Shown: positions 34,168-45,402 of the stretch, in pieces | How the letters are laid out: the number at the start of each line of letters is the position of its first letter | Position numbering within the stretch: position 1 is the first letter of the stretch | Source: Linanthus parryae | Lineage: Eukaryota; Streptophyta; Magnoliopsida; Ericales; Polemoniaceae | NCBI GenBank assembly: GCA_023055425.1 | Contig: JALGPY010000005.1 | Location: 81,199,495 to 81,263,494, forward strand | DNA: 64,000 nucleotides | Direction: 5' to 3' | Position numbers and translations under genes: made by a program | The notes under the pieces: generated by a model | What the model was told of the DNA's origin: nothing | Seen by the model: the letters and a program-made list of their open reading frames with translations, nothing else | Database searches by the model: none

Positions 34168-37100
34168 AAACTTCTCCTACATGTCATTACTGCTGTAAAA
34201 GTGGTCATGTTAAAATGACTTGTCCTTTCAGAAGAAGAGACCCTCACATAATGAGGAACACTTTTCCCTTTCAACTCAAATGACAAGTTAAGAAGATTCG
34301 GGTTCCTAAAGGGGTTATACCACCTAACATGGTTGATCCTGAATATGAATCTAAATTCCAAACTGGGTCTAACAACTGGGTAAGGCAGTGATTGGTGTTT
34401 GCAGGTTGTCACCAACATCAAAGAACATAAGTGGTTTATGGACAGTCGTTGCTCAAGACACATGAGTGGAAAGAAATCTCTATTCTAATAATTGAAAAAG
34501 TAATCTGAAGGTTCAATTACACTTGGTGACAAAGGCAAATGCAATATTCTTTGTATTGGTAAAGTTGGTACAAATTCTGAAAACTCTATTTATGATGTGT
34601 ATCTAGTTGAAGGTTTGAAATTTAACTTGCATAGTGTATCTCATCTTTGTGAAAAAGGCAACAAAGTTATCTTTGATAAAGCGAAGGTTGTGGTGCAAAA
34701 TGAGAAATCAGGAGATTGCATTCTCACAGCCTCTAGATCAAACAATGTTTATACTCCTCAGACTAACAAAGTTGCAGGTGAATGTTTGAAGTGTCTCAAG
34801 GCCATGAAAGAGGATTCAAGCTTTGGCACATTAAGTTCAAAGAAGATTAAATGTGCAAAGCATGTGATCAAGGCATACTATTCAGAATCTCCTTCAAGCC
34901 AAAGAAATTTGTAAGTACAACTAGACCTATTGAGCTGCTTCATATGGATCTATGTGGTCCTATGAGAACTCTTACTCCAATAGGTAAAATGTATATGCTA
35001 GTTGTTGTAGATGATTTTTCTAGATATAATTGGGTTATGTTTCTCAAATAAAAATCTGAAGCACTCTCTGAATTTTCGAAGCTTGCAGAGAACTTCAAAA
35101 TATGAAAAACCTACCTGTAGCTTCAATTAGAAGTGATCATGGTAGAGAATTTGATCATTTAAAATTTGATTTGTTCTGTGATAAGCATGGTATTACTCAC
35201 AAATTTTCATCTCCAAGAACTCCTCAACAGAATGGTGTTGTTGAATAAAAGAACAGGACTCTTGAAGATATGTCAGGGACAATGCTTCTTGAGAACAAGC
35301 CGCCAAGACATTATTGGGCAGATGCTGTGAATACAGCAAACTATATACTGAACAGGTGCTTGATCGGGCCTATTCTGAAGAAGACCCCCTATGAACTGTT
35401 CAAAGGGTGGAAGCCAAATATTTCATACTTCAGACCCTTTGGATGTACTTGTTTTATCCACAACAATGTAAACGACAATATTGGTAAGTTTGATGCAAGA
35501 AGTGATGATGGTATATTTCTTGGTTACTCTCTGAATAGAAAGGCTTATAGGGTTAACCAAACTCGTTGAAGAGAGCATTCATGTTAATTTTTATGAAAGC
35601 TATGATGGTTCTTTGAGTGAAAGTTTTGCAGACTTGAATTTGAACAAGCATGAATCATAGGAAGATAATGAGAATCACTGGGATTCAAGAAAGGCTCAGA
35701 AGAAAACAGAAGACATTTTCAAGACCTTGAAAATGGTGCTGAAGTCCTTGAAAATAAGCCTCAAAGCCTTGAAAAAGATTATCAGAAGGATACAAGTGAC
35801 AGAGCCACTACTTGAAGACCAGAGAAGATCTGTGGAGAGTCTGAACCACGGTATCCAAGAAAGACATTTAAATATCTCTCATCTCATCCAGTTGACAATA
35901 TCATCTCAGATCCTACCACTGGTAGATAAACTAGATCACATTTGAAGAACTTATGTGCTTTTAATGCTTTTATCTCTCTTGTAGAACCAAAACCTGTGAT
36001 TGAAGCATTACAATAAGCAGACTGGATCATTGCTATGCAAAGTGAACTCAATGAGTTTGAAAGGAATAAAGAGTGGAACCTGGTTCCTCCAGCTACAAAC
36101 CATTCTATCATTGGTACCAGATGGGTTTTCAGAAATAAGTTGGAAGAAAGTGGCAAAGTGATCAGAAACAAAGCAAGGTTAGTTGTTCAAGGTTACAACC
36201 TTGAAGAATGTATTGATTATGAGGAAAATATTTCTCCAGTTTCCAGGTTAGAAGCAATTAGAATTCTGGTTGCATTTGCATGTCACAAGAACATGAAACT
36301 CTTTCAAATGGATGTAAAGTGTGCTTTCTTGAATGGCTACTTACAAGAAGAGGTTTTTGTTGCACAACCACGTAGTTTTGAAAATGACAAGTTTCCAGAT
36401 CATGTTTACAACCTTGACAAAGCTCTCTATGGTTTGAAACAAGCTCCAAGAGCTTGGTATGTAAGATTGTCAAAGTTTTTGCTTGAGAATAACTTCAAAA
36501 GAGGTTTAGTAGACAAGACACTTTTCATAAAGACACATGAGAAAGACTTGCTTGTAGTTCAGATATATGTTGAGGATATATTGTTTGGAGCTACTAATGA
36601 TCATTTGTGCAGAGAATTGTCCAGTCTTATGAGCAAGGAATTTGAAATGAACATGATGGGAGAGTTGAACCTCTTCCTAGGACTTCAAATACATCAATTG
36701 AAGAAGGGAACCTTTCTACGTCAAATTAAGTACACTAGAGACTTACTAAACAAATATAGCATGGCTCAATGTAAGGAAGCCAAGAATCCTATGAGTTCTG
36801 TACTGCCCTTAGACAAGGATGAATCAGGTAAGAGTGTAAATGTGAAATAGTATAGAGGTATGATTGGATCCTTACTTTATCTCACAACAAGCAGACCAGA
36901 TATTATGTTTAGTGTGTGTATGTGTGGTAGATTTCAAGCTGATCCAAAAGATTCACACTAGACTGTTGTGAAGAGAATATTGAGATATCTCGATGGTACC
37001 AAAGAGTTAGGCCTTTGGTATCTAAGATATTCTAACTTATTTTTGCATGGATTTTCAGATGCTGATTTTGGAGGTTACAAAGTTGATACGAAAAGTACTT

Positions 37101-37519
37101 GAGGAACTTGCCAATTTATTGGATCATCCTTGATCAGTTGGCACTCCAAGAAACAGAATATAGTTGCTCTATCAACAGCTGAAGCTGAATATATAGTTGG
37201 AGGAGCATGTTTTTCACAAGTACTATGGATTGCTCAACAGCTAAGAGATATTAGATTTGACCTCAGGAGCATACCTATTAAGTGTGATAACACTACTACA
37301 ATTTCCATTTCAAAGAATCAAGTGAAACATTTAAGAACCAAGCACATTGATGCCAGACACCATTTCATAAGAGATCATGCTGAGAAGGGTGATATTATTC
37401 TTGAATTTGTTGCCACTAACATGAATATTGCAGATATCTTCCCTAAACCATTACCAGATGAAAGTTTCTCAGCTCTAAGATTGGAATTGGGAATGCTAAA
37501 TAAAGATGCATTGGTTTAG
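34168..37519 (+). pseudogene. Sirevirus C gag (end)-pol, copy 2
   Basis: Same domain order and lesions as 11408-14759: zinc knuckle at 34182-34223, DSR in place of DSG in the protease, a stop after NGVVE in integrase, YVED (36566-36577) in RT, and a stop before YRGMIG. Visible differences include G to C giving NQTR instead of NQTG near 35564, and a Glu to Lys change in HSKKQN of RNase H (near 37150). Confidence 0.92.
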
Positions 37520-37975
37520 GGGGAGCATCAGGTAAGAAAGGTAAAGCTTTATATGTTTTCCAATTTTTGAACTGAATTTCAAATCCTTGAAAATTAGTTC
37601 AAAGCTTTGGCTTTTATTTGTTGTAGTGTTACAGTCTTTCAAGACCTTGAAAACCTTTTCAAATCCTTGAAAATGAGTCTGCTACACTAATAGTTAATAA
37701 TCTTGGATCATTCTATGTTGATTTATATATATGTAGATATTTACTTAATATAGCCCCTACCCTTTTCAAAAATTTGGTTTACCCAAAAATAGTATTATAA
37801 TATTTTATTTTCTAACGGCATAAAAGATTTGGATTCTCTCTGTTTTTTGCAAATCGTTTGAGATAAGAGAGATACTAGTTTCATTTCGAAACTCAAACTC
37901 TTTCAGTATTTATCTTCTTCTCTTCTCCTTCACTCCGTATCATTCCACCTCTCTCTATTCTTCTACCAAACCCTA
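37520..37975 (+). other. C spacer between pol and env-like frame, copy 2
   Basis: As 14760-15215. Noncoding, with CCTTGAAA-type motifs. Confidence 0.6.
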
Positions 37976-38629
37976 ATGAGCACAAGGAGAGACTTAGACA
38001 AAATCAAGATGGCTGGAGGATCAAAACCTACGTCATAGAAGAAAAGAAAGGCAGCATTGGATTAAGTTCAAGAGATTATTGAAGACTCTGCTTCAAATAA
38101 CTCTGATTATGAAGAACAAGAATCTTCACCAACCAAGAAGATGGTGATAAAAGATCAGGCTCCAGCAAGGCAGAAACAAACTACGGCATCAACACAAGAA
38201 AAGAGAAACGGAATCCATATTGGATGACCTAATAGAGTCAAGAAAAAGACAGTCTCTGAGGTCAAAGGAAAAGGAAAAGAAATTCTCATTCAAGACTCAG
38301 ATTCTACTTTAGGATCCTATGGAGTGTACTCCATATCCAACAAAGGGAAACATGAGAAGGATCCATTCTAGTCTGTCGAAGCTCCAAAAGCATGAAAGAA
38401 GAATCTCAAATATGTTTCTCCTCAGCAGAAAAGGCTAGCTGTAAAGAAGAAGCTGAAGCGTGGGAAGAAAGCCTTGGAAGGACTCACCTTCCTATTCAAC
38501 AGTGTTATTGAGAACATCAGCTCCTTCATTGAGGAAATAGATGTGGTTTCACAAGAAGTTCAAGCCAACAATGAAGAAAGAGAGGAAGAGGAAGGAGATC
38601 AAGATGGAGACGAAGATCCAACTCCTTAA
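37976..38629 (+). pseudogene. Sirevirus C env-like gene, central domain missing, copy 2
   Basis: As 15216-15863 but with a 6-base in-frame duplication (GGAAAA) near 38270 that adds two residues to the lysine-rich stretch. Alanine to aspartate (TCTGCTTAT to TCTGATTAT) is also seen near 38105. In-frame stops are shared with copy 1. Confidence 0.72.
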
Positions 38630-38931
38630 TCTTGCCTACTCTTTCTTCCCCATCTCTCTTCTTAAATTTTTTCCTCCAGACACTTGATCCAACATCTTCT
38701 GTCTTTTTGATGAAATTCAAAAAGGGGGAGAAGATTCTAGGAGTTAGTTTTTTTTCTTAGGTGTTATTTGCTATTTTCTATTTGCTGAACTGTTTACTTT
38801 TTGTTGTAATTTGAATAAGTTGGATCTTTTTGCAATTACTTTGTAATTATAAATTGTGAACTAACCAGTATTTTTTTGCAGAAACTAAGGATCAAACAGA
38901 ATTTGGTTTTGTCTTTCATCAAGGGGGAGAT
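38630..38931 (+). promoter_or_regulatory. C 3' untranslated region with two polypurine tracts, copy 2
   Basis: Proximal tract AAAAAGGGGGAGAA near 38719-38732 and LTR-adjacent AAGGGGGAGA at 38921-38930. Same layout as copy 1. Confidence 0.75.
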
Positions 38932-40210
38932 TGTAAGATCAAGTTGTGCAAGGCTTGAAATAGTTCAGCTATTTCAAGGCCTTGAACCAGCTTTCAAAGC
39001 CTTGTATTAGTCATCAGAGGCTTGAAAATAGTTGGATTCAAAGCCTTGAAACTGCTTATCCTGTGTGAACATTCTCAGGGGGAGTTTTCTACAAAGCTCC
39101 CTGAGTTTGATTCCCTCTCTATCTTTCATATGTTTGATTCACTTCTATCAGATGATGAAAGACAAATTATTCTAACACATTTGAACATAGAATTTAATCT
39201 GTTTGACTTTGATATTGCAGGAAATTTTGTTTCTAAGTTTTGGAGGATTGTTTCCCAAACTGAATTGCTGCAGATTTGGAAATAGTTGGACACTTCAATC
39301 ATGTGATCAATCGAACGTCTCTCATGGTGTTTAAATGAGAGATTACAACAAAATCTCTGAAGATTGTGATCATCCAACCGTTGCAGAAGATGTCAAAAGA
39401 AGTCAAACACTGTTGCCTACAAAATAGGAAGTTTTTGCTGAAAATCTGGGAAAATTTGCAGAGCTTTTTGAAGTTTAAATATAGCTCAATTCTGAAGCAA
39501 AAAGATACAACAATCAACTGGCAAAAACAGATAAAGAGTTCTCAATTTGAAAAGCATCAAAGAAGTTCATCATTCTTCCAATCCATACACAGAAGATCAC
39601 TACATACTTCACAGCATTTCTATACACTAAGTGTTCTCTTGTATTGTACTCCATTGGTAGATCATTTATGTAGTATCTCTAGATTATTCTCAAGGATTGG
39701 TCAAAGTGAACATTAGAGAATTCTTAGTTAACCAGTTAGCTAGAGCGGGTACTAGACAGGTTAGGGAAAGCCACAAGCTGTAACAGATTAAGGGAACTCT
39801 CTATGCTTGAGTTCTAGAGCTTAGCATTTTATTAATAATAATTGTGTTGAAAATCCTGTAGGGATCTAATCCCTGAGGTCGAGACGTAGGTCCAAGTGGA
39901 CTGAACTCTATAAATCACTTGTCTCTTGCATTTACAGTTCAATCTTTTTCATAGTATTTGCAGCAGACAAAACTGTCTGTTATTCAAGGGTTTCAACTTG
40001 ATTTCAAGTCCTTGAAAATGGCTTACTTGCTTTATACAAACTGCATTTCTTCAAAAGGCTTGAACTTGTTTTCAAGGCCTTGAACTTCACTATTTTTACA
40101 AGTTTTCAACTTCCTAGCTAGCTTTGCAAAAAGTTGGCATACTCTATTCAACACCCCCCCCCCCTCTAGAGTATTTTAGCTACATTAAAAACTGCACACT
40201 CACACTTTCA
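38932..40210 (+). repeat. 3' LTR of Sirevirus C, copy 2, complete (1279 bp)
   Basis: TGTAAGATC...CACACTTTCA. It continues past the duplication end at 40152 with an 11-base C run, TCTAGAGTA and ACTGCACACTC, which align with the ends of the B and G LTRs. This fixes the true Sirevirus LTR end in this family. Confidence 0.9.
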
Positions 40211-40215
40211 CTTTC
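40211..40215. repeat. Right target-site duplication of Sirevirus C
   Basis: CTTTC, equal to 28387-28391, after which B env-like sequence resumes with TACCAAATG. Confidence 0.9.
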
Positions 40216-41185
40216 TACCAAATGTTCTTGCATCATCCAAACAATTAACACACTCTGTGTTAAATTTTAAAGCTCAAGTGCTATTCACTATTTTGATGAG
40301 ATGCATCTTTCCAAGGGAACATTCAAAGGAGTTAATCACTAAGAAAATACTCTATATTATGTATCTGGTTATGCATGGATATGAGATTGATCTGCAGAAG
40401 AATTTAATGGAGCATATGTTGTTCAGCCAAACAGATCAGAGAAAGCATTCTTTTCCTTATGAAAGTCTGCTAACTCTGTTCTTTCATCACCTTGAAATTC
40501 CTACTGCTGGTGAGGAGTCTATCAATTCTGGAATCGGTGAGCTGAATGAGAAAGTTTTTAGGAGATTGGAGTTGTTAAGATCAAATAAAATGTTTGGAAG
40601 TTGTATTCTGATTTGACAGAAGAAGAGCTAAATGCAAAAAAGTATTTCAAGCCCAAGACCTTGACCCCTATTTCAAGCTAGACCTCTGAGCCTCCTGATT
40701 TATTCCAACCTTCAGAAACATGATGGTTTAGAGATGGATAGTAGTGAGATCAAAGAGAATCATCATAGGTTAGAGACTGATCTCTCACAGGTCGAATACA
40801 TGGTGGAAACCATCTTTAGAAGCATGACCGTGTTTGATGTTCCTGAGGATGAAGAAGGTGCCAAGAAAGCTGGCTCTGAAAAAACTTGCCAAGTGAACAT
40901 TCAAACCAGGGAGAGGCTGCTCCAGTCAAAGATAAAGGAAAGCAGGTGGTAGTTGAAAAAGCTGCTCAGGAATGAGATGAAGTAAACAGTCCCGACTCAG
41001 ATGATTTGCTGATTTCTCTGAAGAAGAAGAAGAAGAAATCTCCAAAGACTTCCTCTAAGGACAAGACGGAAGAAGTGACTGCTGCTGGTGAGAACGAAGA
41101 GGAACAAGAATAAAATGATAAGACTGATGAAGACAGTGAGGAAGAAGAGGGAGATCATGATGGAGATGAAGACCCAACCCCTTAA
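40216..41185 (+). pseudogene. Sirevirus B env-like gene, C-terminal half
   Basis: It resumes the gene cut by C. The first open part (to 40616) carries NFKAQVLFTILMRCIFPR, YVMHGYEIDLQKN-like sequence and the conserved HHLEIPTAGEESINSGIGEL. A frameshift near 40555 then moves the conserved KLYSDLTEEELNAKKYFKPK and SEIKENHHRLETDLSQVEY into another frame. The tail is acidic and ends GDEDPTP with TAA at 41183-41185. It is the closest relative in the window of the displaced fragments at 10711 and 33471. Confidence 0.8.
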
Positions 41186-41532
41186 TCCTGCCTACTCTTT
41201 CATTCCCATTCTTTCTTTTTAAGTTTTAAGTTTTTATTTTCAAAATTTTCCAGACACAGATCCAACATATTCTCATTCTTTTTGATGAATGTCAAATAGG
41301 GTGAGAAAAATCTTAGGTTTTTTTTTATTTTATTTCTATTTAGATGACCTATCTTTTGGTCAGTATGACTTTCTGCAACTTACTTGCAGTTGTTGATTTT
41401 GTTCATTAATAAGTTGGATCTTTTGGAATTAATGTGTTATTATTATTTGTGTGAATTGTGTACTAATCAATAATTTTTTGCAGAAAGTAAGAATCAAATA
41501 GTTGAGGTTTTGACTTTCATCAAGGGGGAGAT
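41186..41532 (+). promoter_or_regulatory. B 3' untranslated region with polypurine tract
   Basis: The LTR-adjacent tract AAGGGGGAGA is at 41522-41531. A decayed proximal tract (AAATAGGGTGAGAAA) is near 41294, at the same spacing as in C and G. Confidence 0.75.
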
Positions 41533-42775
41533 TGTAAGGTCACAGGATTCAGGGACTTGAAATACTTACCTATTTCAATGCCTTGAACCAGGATTCAAAG
41601 CCTTTAACTTGTCTGACCTACATACATGCTCTGAGGGGGAGTTTTTCTAAACTCTTTTGATTTAATTATTCTCCTCTCACCCCTATACTTGATGTTTTAT
41701 TATTTGATGATGAAAGATTAACTGGTTTGATATATCTAACATGTTTAAATAAATTGTTTCGACTCAGTTTTGCAAGGAAACTTTATTTCATATTTTGACA
41801 TGATTTGTTTCCTTATCTGACTTTTGCAAGAAGGAAATTACTTAATGAAGTTGATCCTGTGATCAATAAGACCTCCATGACAGCTTCGCAATCTGTTTAA
41901 ATACAAGATCACAACGATATCTCTGAAGATTGTGATCAACTAACTGTTGGAGAAGGCTGTTGAAAGAGAGACAAAGCTGTTTCTTAAAATACAGGAAGTT
42001 GTTGCTGAAAATATGGGATGATTTTTAGAGCTTCAACCAGTATAATTGGAGCTCATTTTGAAGAAAAAGAAACAATATTCAAAGGGAAAAAAAGAGAGAC
42101 AAAATTATGGATTGACAAGCATCAAAGAAGTTCATCACTCTCACAATCCAACTCACAGAATTTCACTGCATTCGTCACTGCAGTTCTACACTCTAGTGTT
42201 CTTATGTATTGTACTTTATTGGTAGATCATTTCTGTAATTCCTCTATACTTCATTCTCAAGTATTGTTCTAAGTGAACAATAAAGAATTCTTAGTTAACC
42301 AGTTAGCTAGAGCAGGTACTAGAGCGGTTAGGGAGAACCACAATCTGTAACAGAGTAAAGCAATTCTCTGTGCTTGAGATCTAGGGCTTAGCTATTGATT
42401 AATAAGAATTGAGTTGGAAATCCTGCAGGTTGAAGATACCTGAGGTAGAGACGTAGGTCCAAGTGGAATGAACTCTATAAATCCTTTCTCTTGCATTTAC
42501 AGTTCATTCACATTCAAAGTTTTTACAGCATTCAAACTTGTCTGTTTTTCAAGGGTTTGAAACTCTTTTCAAGGCCTTGAAAAAGACTTATTTGTTTCAC
42601 GGAAAACTGTACTTCATTCCAAATGCTTGAATTTGTGCTCAAGGCCTTGAACTGCTTTGCACTTGAACTAAAACTCTTTTCATCCTCAAGTTTTGCAAAA
42701 AGTTGGTATACTCTATTAAACCCCCCCTTCTAGAGTATATGTGCTTCATATTCATCTGCATACTCCCCCCTTTCA
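41533..42775 (+). repeat. 3' LTR of Sirevirus B (1243 bp)
   Basis: TGTAAGGTCACAGG...CCCCCTTTCA. It holds CAAGG.CTTGAA motifs at 41550-41610 and 42545-42655, GTTAGCTAGAGC and the TATAAAT box (42476-42482). The next five bases, AGAGG (42776-42780), are the predicted TSD; its partner would precede the B 5' LTR outside the window. Confidence 0.88.
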
Positions 42776-43312
42776 AGAGGAAATTAATTTAAGTGTTCGA
42801 CTAAACAAAAGACGTCAAACATAAGTAGTAGCTTTTGCGGTCCCTCCTACACCGAGTTCCCTCCACCTATACTTGCGGGGGGAAAGAAACAAAGGCCGCA
42901 ATTTTTCGAAAGTCAGCAAGAAATGCTGAGTGAGATACACCTTATTATGTAAAAACAGGAATGGTTAAGAAAGGCTGCAGGGTCACAGGTTAAATAAAAT
43001 AAGAGTGACAGAGTATAAGTAATACATCAAATTTCACGAACAAGCAACATGTTATCAAATAATAATGGTTTCTCACGTAACCAATCCATTTACATATATG
43101 TTTCTTGAAATTCAAGTACGTCAAAAATATCCAATTAAGATCTCTCACAAATAACATGCCCGTTCGAAATACGACTCACTTACAACTGTTTCCAAACAGA
43201 GCCGTCAGATTAACATTTTTTTCACAGTACCCGGGTAGACCAGTGACCACATCAGACATTCTAGACCTTAAGTGTTGCAACACCTTCCAAAGAGCGTCAA
43301 TCAAAGAAGTTT
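42776..43312. other. Unassigned sequence between Sireviruses B and G
   Basis: About 540 bases with no recognisable coding domain. After removal of G it is contiguous with 55633 onward, so both pieces belong to one older sequence into which B and G inserted. It could be noncoding DNA of another old element; I cannot assign it. Confidence 0.5.
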
Positions 43313-43317
43313 ATCTA

Positions 43318-44147
43318 TTTAAGGTCAGCTTGTTTTCCAAGGATTGAAATAGCTAGTCTATTTCAAGGCCTTGAAACAGCTTTCAAAGCTTTGAAACAGT
43401 CAGTGCATCTTAAGCATGAACTTAGGGGGAGTTTCTGATTCCATCCTAACTCATAAACTCCTATGCTTGTTTATATGTTATTTGATGATGAAATAAAAAA
43501 TATTTCCGACTATCTAAACTGTGACTAATTCATCTTCTTGACTAAGATTTTGCAGGGAAATTATGTTTCCTATTTTGCAGGATATATATCATAAACTGTA
43601 TTTTTGCAGAAAGAGAAACTGCTTGATGATTTGATTCTGTGCTTGAATTATCTTGAATTAAAGCTTCCCAACATCTCTAGAAAAATGATCAAGACAGTAT
43701 CTTTGAAGATACTAAGAAACTATCCGTTGGGAGAAGTTGTTAAAGAAGTCAACATATGAAGCTACAAAATAGGGAAGTTTGTTATGAAGAGATCTTAAAG
43801 ATCTGTAATTCAAACTGCTCCTTAAAAGAGTGAAGAGCTGAAGAAATTCAACGGGACAATCAATAGGGATACTCAAATACATTCATGGAATGACAAGCAA
43901 CCTAGAAGCAGAGTCATTCCTCTCAATCCAAGCATCTGAAGAACAACACATACTCCAAACTTAGTTTTACTGGTCTTCTATTTTGAGATTTATTTGTATA
44001 TCATTCTGATAATGCTTCTAGGTCTTATTCTCGTGGATTGTAAAAGAATAACAATATATATATCTTATTGAATCAGTTAGCTAGAGCAGGTACTAGATAA
44101 GTTAGTGAGAACCACTAGCTGTAACAGAGCAGGAGAAGTCTATGTGC
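43318..44147 (+). repeat. 5' LTR of Sirevirus G, 3'-truncated
   Basis: It aligns with 54384 onward (AAGGATTGAAATAGCTAG; GTTAGTGAGAACCAC; GTAACAGAGCAGGAGAAGTC) and departs after TATGTGC. The remaining 400 or so bases of LTR are lost. Some 42 unplaced bases (44148-44189) lie between it and element E coding sequence. Confidence 0.87.
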
Positions 44148-44189
44148 ACTATGAGTACTACTGTTTCCAATATGTTTACTCTTAATACA

Positions 44190-45402
44190 ATTTGATAGAC
44201 ATTGCTCCAGAAGATCAAGAGAACACCACTTTCACATGTCCGTATGGCACTTTTGCGTTCCGCCGCATGCATTTTGGATTGTGTAACGCACTGGCTACTT
44301 TTCAGCGGCGTATGATGGCCATCTTCTCATATATGATAGAGAAGAATATCGAGGTATTCATGGATGAATTCTCTTTGTTTGGTGATATTTTTGAGGAGTG
44401 CCTAAAACATTTGGGCGTGTTCTTAGCTGCTGCATAGAGACAAGCCTTATGCTGAATTGGGAGAAATTCCACTTCATGGCTGCGGAGGGGATTGTTCTAT
44501 AACACAAGATCTCAAGAAAAGGGTTGTAAGTTGATCAAGCGAAGATTGAAACTATCAAGCAACTCCCATATCCTACATCAGTGAAAGGTATTAGAAGCTT
44601 TCTGGGTCATGCAGGGTTCTATCGTAGATTCATCAAAGACTACTCAAAAAATTTCAAGTTAATGTGTGAACTACTTGGGAAAGATGTCCCATTTTTCTTT
44701 GATGATGCATGCAGTGCGGCGTTTGATACACTGAAGGAGAAGCTCACCTCTGCGCCTGTGATTATGACTGCAGATTAGGATCTCCCCTTTGAACTTATGT
44801 GTGATGCTAGTGACTTTGTCATTGGTGCAGTGTTAGGACAAGGGAAAGACAAGAGGATCTATGTGATTTATTACATGAGTAGGGTTCTTAATGTGGCTCA
44901 ACTCAATTATGGCACTACAAAGAAGGATATGCTCGCTATTGTCTTTGCATTGGACAAATTTCGGCCCTACCTCGTTTGGTCAAAATTTGTTGTCTTCACA
45001 GATGACTCTGCTCTAAAGTATTTACTTGTTAAGAAAGATGCCAAACCAAGGTTGTTGTCGTGGGTCCGTCTTATGCAAGAGTTTGATGTAGAGTTTCGCG
45101 ATAAGAAATGTGTAAAGAATGTGGTAACAGACCACCTCTCTAGATTAGAAAATGGAGTGGAAGACAAGTTTCCAATCAGGGTTCCAGACAAAAATATCAT
45201 GGCAGTTGCACAGCAGGTAGATTCGTATTGGGCTATTGCCAACTATCTCACCGATTGGATACTTCCAGATGAGTTCACAACATTGCAGCAAAAGAAGTTT
45301 CTGTCAGAGGTAAAGCATTACTTCTGGGACGACCCCTACCTATTCAAGATTGGAGCTGATAATATTATGAGGAAATGTGTGCCTACTCGTGAGATAGGGT
45401 AA
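44190..45402 (+). pseudogene. Element E reverse transcriptase and RNase H
   Basis: RT begins mid-domain at DIAPEDQENTTFTCPYGTF, followed by FGLCNALATFQR and a catalytic box FMDE (44357-44368) where FMDD is usual. A frame break at 44437 is followed by VKGIRSFLGHAGFYRRFIKD from about 44580, a stop at 44776-44778, then RNase H ([57 protein letters not shown]). The part [16 protein letters not shown] leads into the integrase N-terminus and ends at a stop at 45400. Confidence 0.92.

Larger units (their letters stand above)
17387..40152. repeat. Tandem duplication, complete second unit (22,766 bp)
   Basis: The unit runs from a B integrase fragment through element A, the rest of B pol and env N-half, and element C to near the end of the C 3' LTR. 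The part 22714-40152 pairs with 1-17386. The part 17387-22713 has no partner inside the window; its partner should lie directly left of position 1. Confidence 0.85.
28392..40210 (+). mobile_element. Sirevirus C, copy 2, complete insertion (11.8 kb with nested LTRs)
   Basis: It begins TGTAACATC and ends ACTTTCA, flanked by CTTTC on both sides (28387-28391 and 40211-40215). The host B env-like frame reads FF before the insertion and continues LPN-like sequence after it, as in the uninterrupted G env (EEFFLPN). Removing the nested solo LTRs leaves about 7.8 kb. The 5' LTR is truncated and gag mostly replaced, so the element is defective. Confidence 0.88.
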
